Source of the DNA: Thinopyrum elongatum | Taxonomy: Eukaryota > Streptophyta > Magnoliopsida > Poales > Poaceae | Direction of reading: 5' to 3' | Assembly: GCA_011799875.1 (NCBI GenBank) | Contig: CM022303.1 | Location: 219,944,255 to 220,008,254, forward strand | DNA: 64,000 bases | Shown here: positions 32,953 to 42,689 of the stretch, one piece after another | Numbering within the stretch: the stretch's first letter is position 1 | How the letters are laid out: every line of letters begins with the position of its first letter | The notes under the pieces: model-generated | Database searches by the model: none | What the model saw: the letters and a program-made list of their open reading frames with translations, nothing else | What the model was told of the DNA's origin: nothing | Made by a program: the position numbers and the translations under genes

Positions 32953-35900
32953 TCATGATGTCGATGGAGGAGCGCCAGCGTTGTTGGGGTCGTCCGTTGA
33001 GGTAGGGCCTGCCGCGGTGTCGTTCAAGTCTTCAGCTTCATCCGTCTCGCGCGATGAAGAATATGAACTGGCAACAAGCTGAGGAACTTTGACCTTCTTG
33101 AATTTCTTCGAAGGTGGCTGAGACCAGTCAAAGTCCTGTTGGAAGCCCATCTCCTTGAGATCTTCAGCACTATGAAGATTCGACAGAATAGCCCAAGTGC
33201 GGTCAAAGACTTCATGCAAGTAATAGTGATTCTCCTTCACAGTATTTTGAGTGACTATCATGTTCTGAAGAATTGCACCAAACTGACGCTTGACCCACTT
33301 GTGATTTCGATCAACTTTCTGATGAAGACTAAGGAGAAGTTCAGGATCAGTCATCACACACGGAGCTGTGGCTTGAGGATTATGTTCTGAAGCTTTGGCG
33401 GCAGAATCTTGTGTTGCAGAGTCATCATTGGTGGAATATGAAGTAGCTTTGCGAAACTGTCCATCCAATGGACGAGTTCCCTCATCAATAACTGCAGCCT
33501 TGCCCTTCTCATCAGCTGAGGAAATAGTCCGTTTGAGGACTTCAATAGGGGGCAAATAGCTGAGATGATTTTGAAAGTCAGCCTTATAATGAATTGAAGA
33601 CCTTGATCTGACGAACTTCATGATCCAGGGAGCATAAGGCTTCAACTCAAAAGGTGACAGAGCAGCATTGGCCAAAGTCCTCATGAAGAAATCATGGTAG
33701 TTGATAGGAATACCATGAATGATATTGAACAGCAGATTCTTCATAATGCCAACAACCTCTTCGTCATCAGAGTTGTGGCCCTTGATTGGACTGAGGGTTT
33801 TGGTCAATATGCGATAAATTGTCCTTGGCACATAGAGCAATTCCTTGACAAGGAATTTGGTCCTTGGAGCTTGGCCTGGCTTCAAAGGCTTCATCAGCAC
33901 TTGCATTAGATGATCGGATAGTTCAGGTTCAACATAGAGAAGCCTTGCACCTTCAGTGGGAGGACTGACTGGGACGGCATGAAGCAATTCAGAGGCCGGT
34001 GCTTTGAAATGAGTATTATCGGTCATCCAGTCCAATACCCATGAATTGACATCATCAACATTTCCAGTAATATGCAGCGTGGTGAAGAATTGAAGAATGA
34101 GTTCTTCATTCCAATCGTAGATGTCGATGCAGAAGTTGAGTAACCCAGCGTCATGAAGAACACTGAGGACTGGGGTGAAGCATGGCAGCGATTCCATATC
34201 CACATGAGGAATTTGCTCATGGTCAAAGATCTTGTCCTTATCAAACAACAGTGAGGAATAGAAGTTCATCTGGCTAGCAGTCCAAAAGCGCTTGCGACGA
34301 AGTCGAGCAGAGTCATAGGGATTGTAGTCAGTGAAGAATATGTGCTCATTGAAGAAATCTACAGCATTGAACTTCTGCTTCTTGGAGTGAGGGTTCTGTG
34401 GCTTGGGCTGAAGATTAACAGTTGAAGTCTTCACAGCCTCTTGAGGTATAGCCACTGGAGCCACAGGCTAAGGAATTTCAGGAGCAAAGGCATCAGCAGC
34501 AGCCTTGGCCTCCATTTCTTCAGAAACAAGTACATCAGCACGAGTGGCTGGAACTTCTTCAGTTTGAGCAGGGGACTGAGGAATTTGTTGCAGTGGAGTC
34601 GTCAGTGGTGAATTGGGGTGATGACTTTCCCAGTATTCATCATTCAAAATTGGTGTAGTACACCCAATATCCACATCTTCATCTTCATCATCAATTTCCA
34701 TAATGCCTGCCTCTTCAGTTGTGAACTGAGGCATGGGCGATGATACCAGCGGAGTTGAAGTGATATTGTCCACATCAATTTCTTCATCTAACTGCTCTGT
34801 CGAAGCAGCAGAAGGATCTTCTTCATCAGATTCACTTGGAATTGCATATTCCTCACCAAAGGGAATAATCTCCTTTGATGGCATGCTTGATACTGGGACA
34901 GCATCTATAGGATTTGTATAAGAGCTCGTCAAAGTCTTCACTTTCTTGGGAGCTGAAGACTCTGAGGAGGCAGATGCTTTCTTTTTCTTCACAGCTGCTC
35001 GCTCCGCAGCCTTGGTTTTCTTCGCTTCTGTTGCAGAAGGAAGGTTGATGCTTGTCATCGGTGCAGGAGGAGCAGAGGAAATTGGTTGAAATTCTTCAGG
35101 CACAACTAATGCAGTTGCCCTGGCATTTTCTTCAGAGACTGGAATTTCTTCATCAGCCCTGGTGCTTTCATTTTCTTTGATAGTCTGATTTTCATCAGCT
35201 GTGCTTGCATGTTCTTCAGTAGGCTGAGCAGATGTTTCAGTCGGAGGAAATTTGGGTTGCGATGAAGCTGCAACATTTGGAGTGAATCCCTTTGCCATTC
35301 TGACGAATCTGACTTTGGCACCTAGCCAATCTGCACGATAAGCATCAAATTCATCACTGAGTGCTTTGATCTCAGCCTGCATATTCACAAGTTCTTCAGG
35401 AGACATATTCACAACATGCTTCTTCAGAAAACACTCCTTCTTGTATTGATCTTTCTTGACTTGCCTGGCCTTCTCAAATTTCCATTTTTCTTCGGCTATG
35501 AAGGCCGGCAACATGTGGCTCTGGCTAGGAGTGAGGTTCAATTCAGGCAAAGGAGTATTTGGATCCTTGTGCCATAGATCGATGAAATCAAGGATCTTCC
35601 TTGGATCCAGCATAAGGGGCACAGCACTGCCTTTGGCACTAGCGGCCCTATGTTGTCGATCTCTGATGATCTCAAATATTCTTCATCATCAGCTTCGTCT
35701 TCGCTTGACGGAACCTGAAAGGCGACCTGCTTCTTGTGAGGACTTGGCCTTGTGCCTTGTCCAGCAGTGGACTTTTTCTTCAGAAAGGTTGGAGCTGTTG
35801 AAGACTGAGGTAGAGCTGAGGAACTTGCAGAAACTCCTGAAGCAATTGAGATTCTAGTAGTCCTTTGGCACGTGGCAAGATGCACAGGTGCTGAGGACTT

Positions 35901-36599
35901 TGCAGGAGCAGCTGAGGATTTTGCAACTGAGGGAGTTGGAGCTGCTTTTGAAGAAGTTGCTTGAGAATCAGGCCATGAGGTCTTTGAAGAACTTGGCCGT
36001 GAGGGCATTGCAGCTGAGGATCTTGTCTTGACAGCTGGTTTCTTTGTCATAGCCTTCTTAGGCTTGCTAGCAGAGGCCTCAGCAGCGGCAGTAGCAGAAT
36101 CTTCGTTGAATTTCTTCACTACCTCTTTAGCCATTTTGGCCAGCTTGGCTTGACGCTTAGCCCACTCCTGAGGAAATTCCTCACCTCTTCTGATGCTTGT
36201 GGGATCAGCTTCTTGGCCTGGAGCCAATGGAGGTCTTGGACATGGAGGGTTGACAGCGAATTTCTTCATGTACTTTGGAGTCACATATTGATACTCCCTG
36301 CATTCTCTTGCCCATCTCCTCTCAATCTTCTGAATGCGCACTTTGCACTGATTTTTGTTCTCCTTGCCATGAGTTGCTTCATCAGGAGTACAATATTCAT
36401 CATAGATGTCATCAGGGATCTCAAAAGCAGTATTTGTCTCTGGCCTCTTTCCTCCTTTCTGAGGTCTTTTACCATCAGCCATCTTCTTCACTTGAGGATT
36501 TTGAACAATCAAATTTTCTGATGAGGTATGCAATTTTTCTTCAAGGAACGCTACAAATGAGTTAAGTTGATGAGAACCTAGTGATTCAGCAGCGGACAT
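32953..36599 (-). pseudogene. accessory (third) ORF of element B, one frameshift and one stop
   Basis: The ATG at 36599 (minus) opens MSAAESLGSHQLNSF. The frame runs to about 35640, where a small indel shifts it. It continues to a TAG at 34468-34470 and then to the stop at 32953, about 1,200 residues in all. The first third is basic and rich in Lys, Ser and Ala; the middle is acidic and disordered. The last third is globular (FNAVDFFNEHIFFTDYNPYD, RRKRFWTASQMNFYSSLL, YEPWIMKF-like region) and resembles a plant transposon-associated domain also found in other grass elements. SIRE elements carry an env-like ORF in this place, but I see no signal peptide or membrane helix here, so a nucleic-acid or structural role fits better. 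Function unknown. Confidence 0.7.
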
Positions 36600-37215
36600 G
36601 TGTACCTGTGAACAGAATATAGGTGCGAAGAATTTGGAGAGGTCATATGCGTTCTCAGAAGTTTTTCAAAAATATCAAGTTTGAGGAATTTGACCAGGGG
36701 TGTCTTGAGGAATTTCACTAAGCGTTCTTTGACTTAGGTTCCAGAGTTGTATAGATTAAAAATCCACACAATTGAGGAATCTTGAAGAAAAACGTTGCTT
36801 AGAGAAACAGATCAAGAACAGAAGCAAGTTGGTGTTTAAGAACATGAAAGTTGAAGAATAAACACCTTTTGAAGATTTTGTGGAAATCATTAGAATCAAC
36901 AAGGGCAGTAAAAATAAATTTTATTTAACCTTCACAAAGAACACGACAAACTGAGAGTAGCAGTGGAGAAGCTCGTCCGTTCAGATCTTCCACGCCCTAA
37001 CTTGGCGATGGAAAACAGCTACGGCGGCGGTGGAGTGAAGATTTCCGCGGCCGGCGTGAGTACGACGGCGACGAGGTCGAGGCAGTGAAGCTCTTCCTCA
37101 CTGGCGACAATGGAGTGTAGCGGCGGCGCTAGGTCTGAGAGATCGAGCGAGGGGAGTAAGATCGAGCTGGGTAAATGAGATCTGAGGAGGGCGAGGGGTA
37201 TTTATAGCCGAGATG
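36600..37215 (-). promoter_or_regulatory. internal promoter and spliced-leader candidate for the accessory ORF of B
   Basis: On minus, GGCTATAAATACCCC (about 37196-37210) is a strong TATA box. It is followed by a C/T-rich leader with CGCCGCCGC runs, like a plant 5' UTR. AAG/GTTAAAT at 36930/36929 is a donor-like site and CTGTTCACAG ending at 36606 an acceptor-like site, six bases before the ATG at 36599, so a 324-bp leader intron is plausible. The promoter lies between pol and the accessory ORF. It could produce an mRNA independent of the LTR. Confidence 0.5.
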
Positions 37216-37925
37216 AAAAACCGCTTGTCCGAAGAAAATGGATGAAAGTGCCCCTGACCCTTCTCATCCTAACGACATGTGTCACCCATGTACTGTGAAG
37301 TGGAGATCATGTTAGATCGTGGGTGAATAGATAAATCTTATCGAGGGATATGGAACGGTTTGAGCGGCAAAAGCCGAAAATTCAGATAAGAATATTTTAA
37401 TGTCTCGTTCGCAAATTCTTCAGCTATCAAGGACACAGTGAAGACTTTGAACGGGTTTCAAATAGAACGCACATGAAGAATTTGTGAACAGACTGGGTTG
37501 AGTTTAGCACAGAGGGGGAACGGGTCCGATCACATTCACTTAGAAGAAAAAACAACTTGAAGAATTAGCAATAAGTGAATGCTGTAGAGGACAGAAAACT
37601 CAAATGTATATATAGTCAATAAAGAACACAGACGGAAAGAGTGAAGATTTTGCAAAGTTGAAGAATTTGAAAATTTGAAGAATTTGCACAATGATGAAAA
37701 ACTCAAATTTTGAAGATTTTCAACTTTTTGTGGTGGCGTGACCCACCGTGTAGGAATGATGATTTCAGACACCGCGTACAATTGTCGTAGGGCTCTGAGA
37801 ATCAAATTCTTCATTAATTTCTTCACACTTAGAGGGTTAGTCTTCATTGATTGAAGAAAAACGTTTCTTCGTGTGTTGCACATCTAAGTCATCAATTTGC
37901 ATAAGTGTTAGGATGTGTGTCCTTT
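37216..37925 (-). other. spacer between pol and internal promoter of B
   Basis: About 700 bp, A/T-rich, without a convincing gene. It probably contains upstream promoter sequence of the accessory ORF. Confidence 0.45.
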
Positions 37926-37965
37926 TCAAAGGACATTCGAAGATTCTAAGATATTTAGCTCACAC
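37926..37965 (-). pseudogene. pol: last codons of element B pol, cut off by element C
   Basis: On minus, removing C and one CACAC copy joins the TTGCGGTGTG at 48285-48294 to these bases. The reading frame then continues through CELNILESSNVL to a TGA at 37926-37928. A C-terminus of the ELNIL type is what Copia SIRE-lineage pol proteins have. Element C therefore interrupts pol about 12 codons before its end. Confidence 0.75.
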
Positions 37966-39135
37966 TGTCGGAGTAAATGACCACGGGTAGCCCCATCAGC
38001 TCCCTTGGTATTTCAAGACATCGGGGCAGGCTGCGCCCCTCAAACATCAAGGGCAAGGGCCGCCTTCTTGAGGCCGGCTGGTCCAAGCAGCCGGTTGCCG
38101 GGAGGCAGCGGAGTCCATAAGACGGCCCTAAAGTAGGCCGACTCCTGGCAGGCGGCCTCCTGGGATGCCGAGTCCTAGCAGGCGGCCCCTCGCGCCCTCA
38201 AAGTCAACACCAACATAAACATGATGAGACAGGGCATGGCTACAGTACAGGCCTGCCACCCCCGAATCTAGGGCAGGGCGTGGCCACGGTACTGCGTACC
38301 GAGCAGGTATCCTGCGCCCAACGCAGGAGTGTTGCCATGCCGCTCATGACGTAACCCATGGCAGAGGAAGCCATGCTCCCGTGATGGGCGGTCAGTACGG
38401 CCCACAGGCTGCAGGCCCTACTTGTCCGTGACAAGCCAGAAGGCGGTGAGCCCAGACCAGTCGGCCCAGTGGGAAGCCGGCTCCCAGCAGGCGGCCCTCC
38501 TCCTCCCTCGAAGTCTGTGCGCCATTAACCAGATACGACGGGGTATGGCTACAGTGAGTTCCCGCCAGGCGGCGGGACTGTATCCACGCTCCCCCTGACG
38601 AGGCCTTCGTCATCAAAGGCGATGCTACAGCATAAAGCCGTCAACTCGGCCCGTGGTCGGCGGGACCCACCAGGCGGCGGGCCCCGGCGGTCGGCGGAGA
38701 AGCCGGCGACCAGTGACGCTGACTGCCGGGCCCCGCATCAGGCCAGATTACCATTGTACCCCTGGAGGGTAGGCTTATATAAACCCCCCAGGTCACCCCA
38801 TGCAGGGGGTTGGCTCTTTGGCAGAGGCCTCGTCGAGCGCTCACAGCACCACACACACACGCAGAGAGAGTGGAGTAGGGCTAGCCTTGCCCTTCTTCCT
38901 CCTCCAGCTAGGAAGCTCAAGGAGCAAGCTTGTAGCCACCTGTTGAAATAGTGATCATGCGGAGACCCCGCAGAGCAGGACTAGGGGTGTTATCTCCTAT
39001 TAGAGCCCCGAACCTGGGTAAGATTGGCAAGCGTACGCAGTCTCGCTCACTCCCGCTTCTAGAGCCCGGCGACGTACTTTTGTCCCCATCCACGATAAGC
39101 CATCCCTTGGCATATGTCGCATGATATCCCCGACA
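37966..39135 (+). repeat. 5' LTR of element C
   Basis: 1170 bp, TGTCGGAGTAAATGACC to ATATCCCCGACA. TATA box GCTTATATAAACC at about 38773-38785. Confidence 0.93.
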
Positions 39136-39136
39136 T

Positions 39137-39154
39137 TTGGCGCCCACCGTGGGG
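39137..39154 (+). other. primer binding site candidate of element C
   Basis: TGGCGCC begins two bases after the LTR and matches the 3' end of a tRNA ending GGCGCCA (tRNA-Asp type). Pairing with that tRNA appears to stop after 7-8 bases, because the next bases form CCCACCGTGGGG, a near-perfect inverted repeat. Confidence 0.5.
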
Positions 39155-40999
39155 CTAGGTGCACCGTCGTCCGGAAACACGTTCTGGACGGGAACCCTCT
39201 TCCTCCCTGGCGATCGCTGCCAGCCCGGCACGCCCGACGGCGTTTGCGCCGACACGCTGCGCGGCGTGGAAGTTGTTTGTGCCGCAAGCAACCTCGCGGA
39301 TCTCATCGGCGGGATCCGCCTCTTCGACGAGCCCGCACTCGACGCGGGCGCAGCTAGCTCCGAGAGCTACCTCGTCGATCTCCTCGGCAAGCTTCACATC
39401 GCCGACGAGTCGGTCTCCGACCCGGAGTCCGTTGGCTCCACCGACCTGCTCGTCGACATGGTCGTCGACACCGACGTCGCGCTTCCTGATGCCTTCCCCG
39501 GTGATCTGGTGATCTTTGACGATCCACTTCCCGCTGCAGACAGCAGCACCGGCACCAGCATCGTCACTGAGGTGCTAGTCATCAGCCACGATGGAGCCTC
39601 TGACCAGGCCGGCTGGGACCCGTTGTAGGTGGCAATGCGGGACCTGTCCGCTCCCGTAGCGCCCGGTGCGAGCGGTGAAATGCTGGAGGCATGCCGTATC
39701 GCACTTCTCGACAGCGCCAACAAGTTGGCGGCCATGAGACGCCTCACCGAGACTTACCACCGCGAGATCGATCGCGCCGTTTGCGGCACACCGGCTGCTG
39801 ACGAGCCTAGCCGCGTGGGCACGGTCCGGCAGCGCGGCGCCGCCATCGCCAGCATGTTGGGGGCCGACCGCCCGGTCTACGCCACGCCCATGGAGAACTT
39901 GCACGCCGCACAGGCAGCGGCAGACGAGCTGGACTGCCTGGAGGGTGACGAACATCGCTGCATGACGGAGCATGTCCAGCAACTCATCGACGCGGCCGCC
40001 GCGCAGCAAGAAGCCGGCCACCGCGTGGTGGAACCCGGCCTACAGGCTGGGAACCTTCCCCCTCGCCGGGAGCACGGCGCGACCTCCCGGACGCCGACAG
40101 CCGGCGCCCGCGACCGAGGAGACCCAGACCGGTTGCCAGCCGCAGCCGCACCTGCATCTCCATTGAGCGTGACCAAGACGGCCGCCCACGAGCAGTGGAG
40201 CGGCGGGACGATCGTCAGCCCCCTCCCCCGCGCAGGGAGAGGCGCGCCTCTCCGCCGCCTGTTGAGCATCCGACTCTCGGGCGCCGGCTGGGCCCCCGCG
40301 AAGGAGTCGGAGAGAACGACTCCCGCAAACGGATCGACCGCTTGGCTCGGTCCCTGGCGTTGGAAGAAGAAGATGCAATCGGCCCGCCTTGTTTCGGCCC
40401 CCGCATTCGCGATGAGCCCTTCCCCAAAGGGTTCTCGCTCCCTCGGGACACTCCTAAGTACAACGGCTCTGTGAAGCCGGAAGATTGGCTGGTCGACTAC
40501 TCCACTGCCATCAACATAGCGAATGGCAACAAGCGTGTCACCGTGAAGTATGTTCCGCTCATGCTCCAGGGCACTGCTGAACAGCCTCAAGCCCTACAGC
40601 GTCAACAGCTGGCTAGACTTCACCGAAGTTTTCATCTGCAACTTCACCAGCACCTACAAGCGGCCGCCCAAGCCTCGCCAGCTCTCCCTGTGCATCCAAG
40701 GCCCGATCGAGTCCACCCGCGAATACTTAATGCGGTGGGCCGAGCTGCGCAACTCCTGCGAAGGGGTTCGTGAGGTGCAAGCCATTGAATACTTCACTGC
40801 CGGGTGCCTGGAGGGCACCCTACTCAAGCACCGGCTCCTCTGCGACAAGCCGGCCACGCTCGACAAGCTGTTGATCATAGCGGACAAGTACGCCACTGCC
40901 GACTCCTCCATGAAGTCGGAACTCCGGGTCGATGCGTCAGGAAAGATGCTCCCTCCGGCTCCTCAGACACCGGCTGGTGATTCCAGTCCGCGCCAATAG
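39155..40999 (+). pseudogene. gag: gag of element C, broken by stop and frameshifts
   Basis: An acidic leader frame (to TAG at 39626-39628) continues as MAMRDLSAPVAPGAS from 39632. It includes a helical region (EIDRAVCGTPAADE, EHVQQLIDAAAAQQ). Frameshifts near 40200 and 40570 move the sequence through two other frames. The capsid signature is clear: FPKGFSLPRDTPKYNGSVKP, DYSTAINIANGNKRVTVKYV, and after the second shift WLDFTEVFICNFTSTYKRPP. These match the retrotransposon gag domain of grass Tat elements. The end (MLPPAPQTPAGDSSPRQ) stops at 40999. The particle protein is not made in full from this copy. Confidence 0.8.
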
Positions 41000-42602
41000 T
41001 CAAACGACAATAAGCGCAAGGCCCCGCCACCGGCTACCACCAGCCGGCAGGTGGCAACAGTCGAACACCAGCAGCCAGAAGAGCAGCCCGGCCCCAAACG
41101 CCAAAAGGGCGGCAAGCCTGCCTGGTTGCCCGCCTTCTCGTTTGAGCAAACCCTCGATGCTCCCTGCAAGTTCCACAGCGGCGCGAAGCCATCCAACCAC
41201 ACCACCCGGAAGTGCCATTGGCTCACCCGCATCGCCAGAGGCGAAGGACTGCCTCCGCCGCCTGCTGCCGCCGCCTCCGCCTCCCCAGCAGCCGGCGGTC
41301 CGACCAGTCGGCGCGATCCAAGACGAATTCCCTGAAGAGCATGGAGCTTACGTCGTCTTCACCAGCATGACTGACGACAGGCACAACCGGCATCAATAGC
41401 ACCGAGAAGTGAATACTGTCACCTCTGAAGCCCCAGAGTTCATGCACTGGTCGGAGAAGCCGATCAGTTGGAGCCGAGCTGACCACCCGGAGGTGATGCC
41501 TTCTCCGGGTTCCTATGCCCTGGTGTTGGATGCCACCTTCGCAACACAGAGGCGAGCTGCTCGTTTCTCCCGAATTCTGAAAGACGGCGGTAGCAGCATC
41601 AACATCCTCTACCGCGACACCATGGAGAAGTTGTGCATCAAAGAGAAATAGCTCCAGCCCAGCCGGACTGTCTTCCATGGCATTGTGCCTGGCCTATCCT
41701 GCTCACCAATCGGCAAGATCAAGATAGATGTCCTCTTTGGAGACAAGAGTCACTTCCGCCGAGAGCCAATCTGGTTCGAGGTGGTTGACCTTGAGAGCCC
41801 CTACCACGCGTTGCTTGGCCGGCCTGCTCTGGCCAAGTTCATGGCGGTCCCCCACTACGCCTACCTCAAGATGAAGATGCCGGGCACCAAGGGCATTATC
41901 ACCATAGCCGGCGACTACCAGAAGTCTGCCGAGTGTGCTGCAGCCAGCAGTCGGCTGGCCGAGTCCCTTGTGATTGCTGCCGAGAAGCGGCTCCTTGACC
42001 GGGTTGTGGCCATGGCCGGCAAGCAGCCAGACCTATTGCCAGATCCCAAGGAGTCAGAAGCTCAGGGCTCTTTCCAGCCGACCAAAGAAACCAAGAAGAT
42101 ACCCTTGGACCCAGAGCACCCGGAGAAGTTTGCTGTCATAGGAGCTCACCTTGACAGCAAATAGGAAAGCGAGCTTGTCGATTTCCTCCGTGAGAATCAG
42201 GACATCTTTGTGTGGTCTCCAAAGGACATGCCGGGTGTTCCGACGGATTTCGCCGAGCACAAGCTACATGTCAGAGCAGATGCAAAACTAGTCAGACAAC
42301 CCCTCCGCCGCCTATCGGAGGAGAAGAGAGGAATTGTTGGTGAAGAGATAGCCCGGCTTCTAGCAGCCAGCTTCATTCAAAGCGGCCAAAGTACTTGTCT
42401 TCCCAAAATGGCCAAGTACTTGACCCGGCCAGCAGACCGAGAATGGCTGTCTGGCCGGCAAGGCGGCAGCCAAGGGAAAGCGGCAAAGGAAAAAAGCCAA
42501 AAGAACAGAAAGCAAGACAAGTCAAAGCTCGGCAAAGCACATCTTGTGCGAGAATTAAATCACATAGCAAGAGGCCCTCGGCCAGCATTCAACAAAGTTT
42601 GA
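41000..42602 (+). pseudogene. pro: gag C-terminus, protease and RT N-terminal stub of element C
   Basis: A Cys/His region (CKFHSGAKPSNHTTRKCHWL, near 41165-41224) looks like a zinc knuckle. The protease follows in one frame from about 41400: SRILKDGGSSINILYRDTME holds the catalytic Asp, and HALLGRPALAKFMAV is the second protease motif. TAG stops occur at 41649-41651 and 42162-42164. After that come the first residues of the RT region (DIFVWSPKDMPGVP, RRLSEEKRGIV, AASFIQ). At about 42380 the frame passes into unrelated Lys/Gln-rich sequence and ends at 42602. All RT catalytic motifs, RNase H and integrase are absent, so the deletion point is near 42380. Confidence 0.8.
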
Positions 42603-42689
42603 ATACACCCAGCGGGTGGAACTGCGCGAATTTAACAAAGTTTGTTCTAAAGATTACCAAAGCAGGAAAAGATAAGATAAGTTGGCAGC

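Noticed and set aside
32953..36599. Envelope protein as the function of the extra ORF in element B
   Set aside because: No signal peptide, membrane helix or fusion peptide could be seen, so only the position in the element supports it.
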